Positions 38,378 to 49,629 of a stretch of DNA of 64,000 nt are shown piece by piece (within the stretch, counting starts at the first letter, position 1; each line of letters opens with the position of its first letter). The DNA is taken from positions 8,618,001 through 8,682,000 of the forward strand of contig OW051496.1 of assembly GCA_932521035.1 (NCBI GenBank). The letters run 5' to 3'. This DNA comes from Oscheius dolichura. Lineage: Eukaryota > Nematoda > Chromadorea > Rhabditida > Rhabditidae. A program made the translations under genes and the position numbers. A model generated the notes under the pieces. The model searched no databases, was not told where the DNA came from, and saw only the letters and a program-made list of their open reading frames with translations.

Positions 38378-39228
38378 ATGAGATCTCTCCTAATCCTCCC
38401 TGCTCTACTTGGATTCTCCTCTTCCTGTATCCCTACATTCAATAAGGATTTTAGCGGTAAGAATCCACACGAAAGATTGTTTCTAACAAGGGAATGTTTT
38501 AACTTTAAGCTGACTTCATGACTGTAGATTTGTTTAATAAAATTTCTGTTGATAGCCTGTTAGAATGATAAGCAAACTTGTTGGACACACTCGCTGCATG
38601 TCTCGAAAGAAAAAAATCTTCTTGTTGACTTCTCCTCCGCTTATCCTTTTCGCATCTCGAGGGTATTTGGCGGGTCGGTTAATTCTTCAAAAAGGCAATC
38701 TGTCACACGGCAAATGAGGTCACATTCTATCCAGATCCCTTAGCCTCCTCGCTAGACTCTTCGTGCTCAGCCAAAAAAAACAAAAACTCTTTGGTTATTC
38801 TGGGGAGAGAACGCTTGGGATCATTGGAATAACATGCACCACAATTTTTGAGGGGGGCGAATCATGATGGTTCTAGAAACAAGGCTTCTGGAACAGTTCT
38901 GTTGAGCCATAAGGTTACTGTTGCAAGATCTTCCTTCTGAGTGACGTTATTCTTCAGGGAAGGCACTACTATTTGAGGATGGGAGTATACATATTGGACG
39001 GGAATAAGGTCTTCTCCGTGAGAAATTGAACTTACCCTTATTCAATAAGTTTTGGATTTATTTCCAGCTTGCCTGAAAATCTAGGGTCTCTTTCGTCTCT
39101 TCCGCCATACTTGTATCTTCAAAACGTTTATTTTTTCAGGCGGAGGCTCCTCCAAGACCTGTATAGAAATGGCTGTCATTTTCACCGACTTTTTACCCGT
39201 CGCAGACTGTTTCACCCTCAAAGAATAG
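38378..39228 (+). CDS. Possible small secreted cysteine-containing protein
   Basis: The ATG at 38378 opens a good signal peptide (MRSLLILPALLGFSSSC). The exon 38378-38456 has a GTAAGA donor in phase 1 and joins the acceptor at 39139 to give a 55-residue product with three cysteines, ending at TAG 39226-39228. An AATAAA follows at 39485. A competing frame over the second exon runs to 39422 and is longer and basic, so the terminal exon's frame is uncertain. Family not recognised. Confidence 0.35.
38660..38727 (+). repeat. Duplicated non-coding block, copy 2
   Basis: Near-identical to 37630-37690, in the intron of the possible small secreted gene. See findings. Confidence 0.6.
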
Positions 39229-39604
39229 CAAAACCAGTTGTGGAAAGGGGTTCATTCTTCCCTTTTCCTTATTTTGAGACCTGGCCTTTCGATAGAGCGA
39301 CACTAAACACAATTCCTCTCAGTTTGGTGGATCGCATCGCGCGGATAACTGCCGGCGAGGCGCGGTTTCAACGAGACATTCTCGCAGAAATGCGAAGAAG
39401 CGCGCCCCCTCCGAGGAAATGATTCTTCCGACTTCAATACTTGTTCTTTTCTGTCTATTTTTCTAGACGATCAAAAAATCAAAAAATAAAAACATTTGAA
39501 GTTCAATTTTTTATCTGAATGCCGTCGTCTTCTCCCTTTCTTCTCCCTTCATCGTTTTAGTTCCAGTAGTCTTTACAGTAGTCCAAGTTCTTCTATTTTC
39601 AGTT

Positions 39605-41278
39605 ATGTCAAAAAAGACTGAACCAAAATTTGTGGTCCTACCACCTGATCCTCTTCCTGATACCGGTAAGGGGATGGAAGGATTCAACAAGGCGATTAGT
39701 ATGGACCGGCAGGAGAGTCGCGTCGCTGCATTGATGGTAAGTGTTGCTAAAGGAAGGCGGCACGGAATTGGGGGTAGGATGCTATCTCGTACTCAAAGAT
39801 CGATAATTGGCCCCGGAACCGGCGGGTTGCGAAACTGTTATAAGATGCTTATCCCCGCCTGTTCCAGCCATCTTCCGGCAAGTCTCTTGTCCGTCCCCAT
39901 GAACTCAACGGAACACTTCAACGAATCATCGAGGCACAGAAGCAACAATTCCGGAAGAATCAACAGGCGGTAGCTGCTCACGCCGAGGTTTATCGCCTCA
40001 TTCTTTATTAAAAATGATCTTTTACAGTTCTACAAAAGGACAGGCTCTACTGTACCTGCTCTGAATTTACGAGATGTCAGTTTGCCGAAGGATATAGTGG
40101 CAAACTCCTTGTGTTTCCAGATCCCACATGTTGAAACAAGAGAAACCATCAAAATCAACAATACCGCCTCGGAAGAAGAGTATGCCAAGAAGCTGGAAGA
40201 ACTTCGAAGCAATGCGGCAGAAAAAGCCGCCAGGGAAGAGAGAAAATGGATCGCAAGGGGATGGGCTGTTCCTCGTGATCAGATGTACCAGAGAGTCGTT
40301 CACAAGGAGCAGAACATCATCGAACATTACCGTAGGGTCTCTTTTTAGTATAAATATCAACAATTATTGTTCCAGCGAGGACTAAAATATTCCATCCGTA
40401 TGCTACAAAACTGGATGAGGAAAAGGAAGTCAAGCATTATGATCCAGAGGCTCGCCGATGGAATTCCCGGGTGAAAGAAGAGGAAGAGAGGACCAATAGG
40501 GCGTTGATGGGTATCATTGCCCCGACGAAGAGGCTCGCCGTCACTAGGAAATCACACCAGCGATCTTATGTAAGCTGTCCTCTTTATTTCTCTAGGAGAC
40601 TGAATTTCTAGGTAAGAACGGAAAAAGAAGAGAGAGGGATACCAGCTGAGTCTCTTTTGGGACAAGTAAAAGAAGAACCAGACATCAAGCAGGAGGTGGA
40701 AGAGGTTTGTTCCAGTTTCTAATACCTTAACCCCGTTGATATAGTCCATTTCCAACGAATATTCTTCAAAAAAAAATCTCTCCGCTATGGGACCAGGAAT
40801 CTTTCAAACCAGGTCCCATAGCGGAGCCGCGCCGCTAAATTTGAATCCATGGAATATCCGTTGGAAATGGACTATACGGTAATTATTGAAGGATTTACAG
40901 TACCCTGGTGAGCAGCTGCCCGAATACTACTGCCAGATGAATCCTGACGTTGAAGTGAAACAAGAACTCGAATCTGAACCAACAGCTACGGTAAACCAGC
41001 AGCAATTTCGAAACAAAAACCATCTTTAGGCTTATATAACCCTGCTGGAGACTCCATTCCCTCCAATAAAAGTGGAACCCCATGTCAAGGGAGAGATCCT
41101 CTCGGATGATTATCCAGAGACTAGTCAGAAAGTTGCTGTCGTTGATGGGAGAGTGATAGTCCCCCTGGTGTCGCCTCTAGCGGCTATGAAGCTGCCCCCG
41201 TCACTTCCAATGGATCCTAAAGGGAGGCGAATCGTCCGCTATCCACCTCCCCCAAGGCATTTGTTTGGCAATAGTTAG
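39605..41278 (+). CDS. Unrecognised nuclear-type protein with several SUMO-consensus motifs
   Basis: Exons: 39605-39736, 39868-39987, 40028-40331, 40376-40569, 40612-40704, 40901-40990, 41030-41278. The sum is 1,182 nt, 393 residues, phase closed throughout. I do not recognise the family. The central part is charged and helical (EEEYAKKLEELRSNAAEKAA, about residues 125-145). The C-terminal third contains five hydrophobic-Lys-x-Glu sites (VKEE, IKQE, VKQE, IKVE, VKGE), most beside acidic residues or Pro, a pattern typical of sumoylated transcription or chromatin factors. The C-terminus is Pro-rich (RYPPPPRH). No signal peptide or membrane helix. Intron 5 carries a MITE-like hairpin. Confidence 0.8.
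40740..40876. repeat. MITE-like hairpin, family B
   Basis: A 137-bp palindrome inside an intron. The ends TATAGTCCATTTCCAACG and CGTTGGAAATGGACTATA are exact complements. The centre CTCCGCTATGGGACCAGG pairs with CCTGGTCCCATAGCGGAG around a short loop. The ends fit TA target duplication of a Tc1/mariner-derived MITE. Confidence 0.8.
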
Positions 41279-41981
41279 AAAATAATATGACTGTTATTAC
41301 CTATTTTCCCAATCTTGTTAGTGATTCCAGGTAGAGAAATGGTGTAAATAACGGGGACTTTCCCCAAGTATGCTTCCGGCCGCCGTTGGCGGCATTGGGG
41401 AATTTGACGGTCGAATTAATGTTGACCGTCAGCTTTTCTGCTTCCCTAACTGCCTGCTTTTGACCGTCGGATTTGGACAGACGACAGGCCTCGCGGACAA
41501 ACAGACAGACAGACAGAGGTCTGTTCATTATTAGGGTAGGATTTGTATGCACCGATAATGAAAATGTTAATGCCGTGAAATAAGATAATTATGATATAGG
41601 ATGGCTCCCTTCGTTGAATCGAAGTCAAACCGGGCCAGAGGAGAACCATTCAAATATACCTGGCAAGTGTCCAAGTCGCTCCCATGCCATCTCTCCCCCA
41701 ATCTCGGAAACATCATTAGTCAGACTCATAAACACCACAAAGGCGGGAGCTCGCATCACGTGATGACTATAGGCTATAGCCAGTAGGCCCCTGGATAATA
41801 GCAGTAATGCATAGAATAGATTATGTTCAATGCAATATACGTCATAATATAATAAATAGAAGGAAATCCCCCAATGAGAAATGAACACCTGCTAATGCAG
41901 CTGTTACGCCGCATATAAGCTCATTTTTTCATTGTATGGTATATTACATTAGCAGTTCGTTGAACTACCTCTCAGTGGAGG
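41279..41981. other. Intergenic before the chemoreceptor
   Basis: About 700 bp holding the 3' flank of the SUMO-motif gene and the promoter of the Str-like receptor. It has a short tandem GACA run (near 41,504). I see no gene. Confidence 0.5.
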
Positions 41982-43975
41982 ATGGTAAGACTCCATCACC
42001 TGATCGGTGGAGCGGCAAATATCACCGCCTTCACCCTCAACGGTCTCCTCCTCGGTATAATTGTCAAATGTTCCTCGGATAACATCGGCGTCTACAAATA
42101 TTTCCTCTTCGCCTACACTCTGAATGCCGTCTACTACTGCTCAGCGGAGTTTCTGCTTCTTACGGTAAGCCCTTCAAATCTGAGAGAGTTTAAACTGGAA
42201 GATCATGAGCATTCGAGACTTTTCCTAGTGATAGTGGAGACTAAAAAGACACGAGATTATAATATCGCAGTGTGTGTCATGCTTGTGCCGAATCCAGCCC
42301 ATGCCCGGGCTTCTGAGCTTCGACTTTCTTGAGCTTGGCCTTTGGACAGCTGCTTCTGCGATCGGACTAAATCCATCCATTAATAGCCGCACTCGTGCAT
42401 TTTTTAACTTGTAAATAATGCTTAAAGGAACAGTCTGGTCGGGGGAAAAGTGTGCCCACGTACTGTATGTGCGTACTCGGATCAAAAAGGACTCAATTTC
42501 ATCCCCGTATGCAAAGTACGTGGGCGCACTCTCAGCCCCGGCCAGACTGTTTCTTTAAAGAATTCAATGATGCTCCTGTGCAAAAGAACTGAAACCCGAA
42601 AGTCTTCAGGGCCGAGACAGTTCCCGGCTCCGTTTTGGCGCTTTTTCGCCCTTCCTATCCTAGGTGAATACTCTAATAGCTGGCACATGTTGAAGCTACA
42701 CCTCTAATGAAATATCCCGACAACTTCGGTATCTCCCTCCGACCTTCATTCCACATCGTTTATCTCCTCTTCGGCCCAGTGGAATTCCCAGCTTATTGTC
42801 TGCTTCATTATACTTCATTTAAAAGCAGGCGGCCTTTTAGAAGGCGCACCTGCCAGATTAGATTTCCTTGTACTCGATAAAAAATGACTGCGTATGAATG
42901 AGCGAGAGAGCGAGTGTGCACAATTCTCCTTCTAAATCGGCGACCAGCGTGTTCAGGTGTCCTTTGTCGCGAATTCATAATCTGCATTTAAATTGACCTA
43001 TACATATCGTAGTCCATGCAACGAACTACAGTATCCCGTTTTAGAACTTCTATATTCCTGAAGTGGCCGACTCCTCTTCCGCTGCCTTCATCTGCTTGTC
43101 CACCCTCTCCATCGTCCCGAAATCTGTTCAAAACTGGGTTCTGACTTCATTTGTAGCCAGCTACGATATAAATCTGCTCATTGTCTGTTGGAGTTTCCTC
43201 TACCGGCTGTCCATTGTCAGCGAGTAAGGCTACAGCACCTACAGTACTCTAATCCCCTATTCAGGTCTGATATCTTTAAAAGTAAACGGAAAGTATTTGC
43301 TTTATTCGTTGTCAGTTTCTGCATTTGGATACTGATGACATACAACATCGTGGTAATACACCCAACCCCGGAGGCGGACGAATATTTCACCGAGACGGTG
43401 ATCACAGTCACTGGCTACAATGTCAGTGATATTGGCTACATAGGGGCGCCGTTCTTTGTAAGTTTCAGGGCTTCCACCCCTCGCTATAGTATACCCAAAA
43501 TGCCTATATTCCAGTGGAAAGACGACAGCTTCAACTGGACCATTTCGATCTGCCTCCTAGCCCACGGCAGCTACTATACCTCGGTCAACATTTTCGTCGT
43601 CTTCTGTTGGGTGAAGATTCGCCGCGGTCTAAATGCCATGCAATCCCGAGCCGGCCACCACTTCCACCGTAAAATATACATCCTCCTCACCCTACAGACA
43701 GTCTTCCCAATTGTCTTTATGTCCACTCCAGTCGTCTTGGACTTTGTCCTCTCTATTTCCAAGTGGTATGTCGGAGACTACATGCTCACCGCCGGAGCCG
43801 TCCTCAGCTTTGCCCAGGTCATAGATCCTATCTGTATTATGTACTTGATTAATGACTATAAAAACGTCATAAAGAAGGTATGGAGAGGGAAAATAATGAG
43901 GGCTAAATGATATTTCAGGCATTTTGTATAAAGATCGCTCAGATCAACTCAGCCTTCCAGTCGTCGGCTGGGTAG
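41982..43975 (+). CDS. Serpentine chemoreceptor, Str superfamily (Srd/Str-like)
   Basis: Nematode-specific 7TM receptor, expected in cilia of chemosensory neurons. Exons: 41982-42164, 43045-43223, 43265-43457, 43515-43877, 43919-43975. The sum is 975 nt, 324 residues, phase closed. TM1 and TM2 are on exon 1 (LIGGAANITAFTLNGLLLG; YKYFLFAYTLNAVYY). The family signature in the second half is clear: LLTLQTVFPIVFMSTP (the QTxxP of TM6) and FAQVIDPICIMYLINDYKN (the DP...YR-type end of TM7). The 880-nt first intron contains a MITE-like hairpin (42424-42557). Exact subfamily not assigned. Confidence 0.88.
42424..42557. repeat. MITE-like inverted repeat, family C, full copy
   Basis: A 134-bp element whose left end AAAGGAACAGTCTGGTCGGG pairs imperfectly with the right end CCCCGGCCAGACTGTTTCTT. 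Inner arms GTGCCCACGTAC and GTACGTGGGCGCAC also pair. A half copy lies at 48496-48547. Confidence 0.75.
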
Positions 43976-44208
43976 CCTCTGCAAATGCCGTTCACCGCTT
44001 GTTACCCTTCCGTTACCCTGGAATAGGGATAAAGATTAATTTGTTTTGTTTTTGACTTGAAAGGCCCAACTCTTGTGAAGGGGCCATGATGAGAAAAGGG
44101 GCAGTTCTTTCTATGTCCCTGTCCAATTTCCATTGCCAGTTTCACTCCTCCCTTTGTAGTGATAAAAGCTGAGAAAACTTATAGATAAGGCATTATCTCC
44201 AAGCTGCC

Positions 44209-46670
44209 ATGGCCGAGTCTACGACTGCCACTTTCCGCATCGGCCAAGGAGTAACCAAGATTGGCAACGGGACTGTCATCGGCGGTGGAGTAACTGTGGG
44301 GAAGGTCAACGGCGGCGTCGGGATCAACACGCCCGTCGGCTCTGCCACCCTCGCCCGCTCCTCCTACCACCACTCCTCTTCTGGAATTGGATTCGGTGCC
44401 TCTGTCACGTCCTCTCATTCTCATAGCTCCCATAAATCGTCTAGCAGTGAGTTCTCATTTTTTGTCATGGCAAAAGAACTCAAACTCAAATTCCAGTAGT
44501 GAGCGGGGGGAGTCACTCCACCCGAAGCACCGTTATCGAGAGCGGGATTTCCAACATTTCCGGTGTCACCAATGTCACCACCGTGGCTGTCAGCGGGGCT
44601 CAAATGTTCGCCGAGGCTACCAAGAAGGAGAAGGAGGAGATGCAGGTACTCCCACCTTTGTTTCTTTTTATAAAGTCTCCTCTAGCGTCTAAACGACCGT
44701 CTGTCCAACTACATCTCCCGTGTCAAGCACCTAGAGGAGCAGAACAAGCTCCTCGTGGCTTCTTTGTCTGAAATTCGCCGGAAATGGAACTCCAAAAACG
44801 ATGACTATAAGGTAGGTAGGAGTTGTTAATCTTCTCTCCCCATGGCATTGTTATCTATCCTGATCCGAAAAGCGCAGAAAAGATAAGAGGAATTCCGTGG
44901 GCGGTCTACTTCGATTGAAATTGGGAAAAGAGTGCAAACAGAATTAGAAGACAGACAACTTTTTAGTCTACCTACTCTGTGAGCAGTTCAACCGTCCGTT
45001 CGGACAAATTCGCGGCCGGCAAGTCCCGCATTGTCAAAGATGTCCAGCTCATCCGTTTCTCCACTGAAATTGCCGACTACAGAGCCAGGTATTGGCTTTC
45101 CAGTCCTATTTGAATCTATCCACCCCATTTAGAACGGAAGAGCTCTACCGCGTCGCCGAGGTCGAGCGCAACCGTGTGCCCCAATGGATCGCAGCCATTT
45201 CTGAGGCTGACAGCGAGTTGGCCAAGTTACACAAAAGATTTGAGGGAGTGAGGATTGATGAGAAGATGGCTCTCACTGAGCAGGACCGCCTGAGAAAGGA
45301 CCTCAACAGCCTCTACGGGGTGAGTTCCATTCTTTTAGGGAAATATCTCCGTTTATAGCAACTGGACGCAATTCTGGTCGATAAACTATCCTACCAGAGC
45401 CAGCTGCAGTCAATCAGGGACGAGGTGAAGTTCCTAAAGAGGCAGGGATTAGAAAAAATAATTGTATTCAACTGTATTTTAGTGTACATGAGGAGGAAGT
45501 CAGGGAGCTACAGAGTCTCCTAATCATCGCCCCGGCCGATACAAAGGAGTTCTTCAGGAATGAGATTGCTCTCGCTGTTCGGTAGCTTCTTTCCCAGAAT
45601 AAGGTAATTCGAGTGATTTCAGAGACATTCGTAAAGAATATCAGCTACTTGCCACTGCCGGAAAGACCAAACTCGAGACCTGGTACAAGTCAAAGGTTGG
45701 CCTATTCTTGGTCTCGATAATCCCCTTCTTCCAACTCCATGAGAAACCTTTTTGACGCCTGCTAATCTCTCTAATTCCCTAGACAAAAGAGATTATAACG
45801 CAACGAGGGTTTCCAGGTTCACAGCATCCAGGAACTTGTAGCCCGCCGGGGAGATGACAAAGCTGTCTATATGGAGCAGGTCAGGAAGATAACCTCTAAC
45901 ATGACGGAAATGCGCACGAGATATACCAAGATGGAAGAAAGAAACCACGTCCTTGAGTTGGAAGTGAAGAAGCTCCAGCAGCAGGTCGACGAGGATCACC
46001 GAAGCTATGAGGAGACCATGACCGGATACGATAGCATGCTCATCCGAATGAGGGAGGAGTGCGCCACTCTGGTGGCCGAGCTCCAGTCTCTCCTCGACTC
46101 CAAGGTTCTTCTGGACGGGGAGATAGCCATCTACCGGGCGATGATTGATGGAGAGCAGAGACGAGTGGGGGTGGTGGTCCAGCAGGTGGAGGATGAATAC
46201 GCCGACCAGTGGGAAGTGGCCACCAAGACCAAGTTCAACAGTGTTGTCCATGGGAATGTCGCCATCGTCCAGAGTGAACCTACCGGGCGATTTGTTGTCA
46301 TCACGAATAACTCGGACCATATGGTAAGAAGACATCGAAAACAAAATAAAATACGGATCTTTAGGAGGAGAGGATTGGAGGATGGCGGCTGAAAAGAGTC
46401 ATTGACAACGACCGGGAGATGACCTACCACTTCCCCTCCGGCTATACTATCAGACCTCATCAAAAGATTAGAGTACGTTTACTGAATGTTTTTATAAAAA
46501 GGAACTTCCAGATCTACACCAGTGGACAAGGCGCAGCCGGACCGGATGCATTGGTATTCGAAGCGGAACGGTCATGGGGAATGGGGGCCAACATCACGAC
46601 GGCCCTTTATAACACGGTCGGAGAAGAGAAAGCCCTCTATACACAGAGGACTGTACTATCAAATGCTTAA
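44209..46670 (+). CDS. Cytoplasmic intermediate filament protein with lamin-tail domain
   Basis: Structural coiled-coil protein of epithelial, muscle or intestinal cytoplasm. Exons: 44209-44446, 44497-44645, 44686-44811, 44967-45088, 45133-45319, 45359-45441, 45483-45581, 45623-45695, 45817-46323, 46365-46472, 46512-46670. The sum is 1,851 nt, 616 residues, phase closed. Gly/Ser/His-rich head (about 1-120); rod start RLNDRLSNYISRVKHLEEQN (coil 1A); a long coil 1B as in lamins and protostome filaments; rod end LLDGEIAIYRAMIDGEQ; then a lamin-tail Ig-fold (FVVITNNSDHM, GGWRLKRVID, SGYTIRP). The intron 45442-45482 fits only a GC-AG intron. Nematode IFs form obligate pairs such as IFA/IFB; which one this is cannot be told here. 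Confidence 0.96.
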
Positions 46671-47403
46671 CCAACTTTTATCATTATCATCATTATGCCT
46701 ATGTTACCGAATGATCCCTATGATTAATTCAGGAAAACTCGTATAACAAAAAAGAATATATAAAATGTTATGCTTGAAAGCAATATAAGCAATATTGCCG
46801 TTGCTGAATAGCCCCTACCGCCATTGCTCTGGCCTTCCCATTCCTCGTGCTCCAGTGCGTCAAACAGAATGATGCCCAATTGTAATGAGGTTCCAGAGCT
46901 TCGTAAACTTTGCAAGAACTGAAAAGAGCGGGGGATTATCAATGTTCCCGGGTCCTTCTTGCTCTAATCCTTTGATAAGTCGCTAATCCTCGTAAAAGTG
47001 CGGAAAATTGTGGAACAAAGGTAAAACAAAGGCATTTATCGCATCATTTCCAGTCTCCGTTTGTAGATAACCAAAGAATTGTCGAGAGAACAAGAAGTTT
47101 GGCTCCTTTGGTACAGTTCTTATCATAAAACTTTTATGACTAGAAGTGCCCAATTTTTCCGGCCGGCGCCCCCGTTTTGTGTAAGCGGAGGCTCCTAGCT
47201 TAGGGTTTCTCCATTTTGGGAATTTCGGAATTTAAAAAAAGATTCAGCTGGGAGACGGCGACAAGCGTCATCGAATGACCCCAGTCTCATCTCGCTAGCT
47301 CAAAAAACGTTGTGCCATTTTTAGAAACTTTGAGGCTCGCTTCCTCCTCACGCCTTCACTCCCAAATTTTTAAAGATAGCAAACGATGGCGGCTGGTTAA
47401 TAT
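46671..47403. other. Intergenic, 3' sides of convergent IF and lectin genes
   Basis: No gene seen. It contains copy 1 of a dispersed repeat (47143-47335). Confidence 0.5.
47143..47335 (+). repeat. Dispersed repeat D, short copy
   Basis: Shares GAAGTG, then CGCCCCCGTTTTGTGT, GCGGAGGCTCC, GAGACGGCGACAA and GCTAGCTCAAAAAACGTTGT, in order and orientation, with 50266-50608. This copy lacks about 150 bp of the interior. Confidence 0.7.
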
Positions 47404-47983
47404 TTAGAAAAGGGGAAAGGACCAGACGGGAAACGACTGGTTAATATTTAACAATTGAGTGTTCTCATTCTGTTGGCAGATGAAGGGTACCATGTTTTGA
47501 TAGTCCAATGAATACCAGAATTTATTTCTTGGCCTCAAAATGACATACTGTTGTGGGTGAGAATAACCTGTAAGATGTTCTAATCTGTTGGAAACACGGG
47601 GCTTACCATCAAAGTTCGTGTAGTTTACCGGGGTGCTATCGTCCCAGTAACAGCTGCTGGTGCTATATTGGCTACAGTACAAAACCAATCCATAGAAGTT
47701 CGTCGAAAGTTGGAGAATATTCAAGGACAAAATTTGAAAGAAAATTGATCTCATCCTCATTTGTAATGACAGCTAATGTAGCTTTTTCTTGAGAACAAGA
47801 TGAAGCGGCTCCGACGTGGTTTCCCTTGTAGCCAGGCTGGTACTGAAATAAACAGGACACATATGGCCACCCAACACAGGGAGAAGGCTCGGCTAGCACA
47901 CCTCCCAAAAAAAGAATCTCTTACCTTGTAACATTTGCAAGTATCTGGGCGCAACACATAGCTGGAATCGGGACAGCGGCCGG
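47404..47983 (-). CDS. C-type lectin-like domain protein with one-base frame break
   Basis: Secreted CTLD protein of the large nematode clec type (immunity or recognition). Exons in transcript order: 47983-47925 (CPDSSYVL..CKCYK), 47842-47607, 47579-47404. CTLD hallmarks: an early Cys pair, SSCSQEKATLAVITNEDE, LLWIG, a Cys followed by YWDD, VNYTNF, and a final FICQQ. In the middle exon the WIG segment and the CYW segment are in different frames. The break falls at a run of four A (47681-47684, plus strand), and one base fewer would restore a normal CTLD. This is either a sequencing homopolymer error or a real lesion. A possible 5' exon with ATG at 48057 has no signal peptide, so the true start is unresolved. 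Confidence 0.78.
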
Positions 47984-48203
47984 CTGAAAATGTTTGTTGC
48001 AACAGAACTTTCGAGACTTCCTTGGGGGCAGTCGAAAGACGAAGATCCAGTCAGCATGGCCAGCAGAAACTATCACCTTTTCCATTATACCGCCAGTAGT
48101 CTACCCCATTTTCGACATATGAAAGCTAATTGAATACTATAGAAATCCACCTGTTGTATTAGCAGAACCTTCTCTATTGACGCTTTCATTTCTTCTCTAT
48201 GAA

Positions 48204-49629
48204 ATGAATGCCACTACTTTCAACATAAACCCTTATTTTAACCCTCAGCCAACATCATACTTCTTAGCTTTCAAGGTATCTGCTTGTCTTGTTTAATTTA
48301 TAGAAGTCATTATAGATTCTTTGCTTGGTTAATACAATTGTAACTGGGATTAGTCTCTACACAATAGCGTTCAAGTCGCCACCATTTCTGTCAAGAGTGT
48401 TCATCGGATTGCTCTTGTACCATTTTAGTGTGTAAGTTTTTTGTTTATAGCATATATTAGAAGCAGTAATGATGACATAATTCATTAAATATTAAAAGTA
48501 CGTGGGCGTACCTGGGCGGTCTTTTCCCCCGATCAGACTGTTTCTTTGGGAGCCCAGCCGTCTCGTGCCATTATGAAACAAAGGGTCTCCAAAAGGCTGA
48601 TCCTTACTTTGGAAATAATCAATGTGAAGCGGTTCCTTTAAAAAAATATACACAACACATACAAATTTATAGAGGTATTTTGGTTGTCATGCATCTTTCC
48701 TTCTTTTCCATTTTTATCTTCTACCTCCCGTATACGGCGCTTAAATTTGACGGGATGTATTCAACTCTCGGTATTCCTACAGTCGTCCAGCTTGTCATTG
48801 ATTCTAGTCTCATTATAAGTGAGTATTTTCCCTCCGATAATACCATCCTTTTTAGTTGTTGCCACCACTATCGTTCCCGTGTTTTATTACCGAATGAATG
48901 CAATTCTTCCTCGAGAACACATCCTCAACTCTAACGCTCTTCGTTATTCAGTGTATACTATCTTCTACGGGATATTTAACACCCTTCCCCCACTTGCACT
49001 GTACATGGCCTTTGATTTTGAGGATCAACACAAATTGAAACAATTCCTGCTCCAAACAACTGCTGTTTATTTCGAAGATTTTCTATCGGACGAAGTTATA
49101 GCTGCACGATTTGATGGTTCGTATCCATTCGCAATTATCTTTATCTATATTGTGTTGTTTATGTGCTTTCTCGCAGTAGCGATGGTGTTAATTAGTGCTG
49201 GTGTCATTTGGAAGCTCACCAGCAAAGTTGGAATAATTGGTTCGATTAAATATAAGGCGCAACAGAGGCAACTCCTCTGGTCGCTTACTACAATGGTAAT
49301 TCCACAGAAAATTGATCTACAGCTTTGCTCAGAGTGCCTTTTTCATACCCGCTGTGGGCATCATTGTTCCCTGGCTGGCCGTCCTTGTTGTGACAAAATC
49401 CTATAGAGTAGATATACTGAACGTTCTATTAATTCTCGGCTTCTCAGCACTTCCTATGGCCATATCCTCCTATGTTCTCACGTATAAGCCTTATCGACAA
49501 TTTCTTTTCCGCCCGTTTTTAAAGGTGGCTCTTCATTAACAGAACTATCTTTATTTTTAGAAAACCGCACTGCAAAAGGCAACTATTCACTACCTCAAAA
49601 GTCGTCCTCAAAATTTAAGCCTCGACTAG
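48204..49629 (+). CDS. Serpentine chemoreceptor, Srh-like
   Basis: Nematode 7TM chemoreceptor. Exons: 48204-48275, 48316-48431, 48673-48818, 48856-49295, 49333-49524, 49561-49629. The sum is 1,035 nt, 344 residues, phase closed. TM1 is followed by YTIAFKSPPFLSRV, matching the Srh-type YxIIxKTP loop. The helix near SAFFIPAVGIIVPWLAVL, then LGFSALPMAISSYVLTYKPYR with the terminal PYR motif, fit TM6/TM7 of the Str superfamily. It sits 6 kb from the other chemoreceptor but is not a close copy of it. Intron 2 carries half of MITE family C. Confidence 0.86.
48496..48547 (+). repeat. MITE family C, half copy
   Basis: AGTACGTGGGCG through CCCCGATCAGACTGTTTCTT matches the right half of 42424-42557. 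The left half is missing. Confidence 0.65.
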
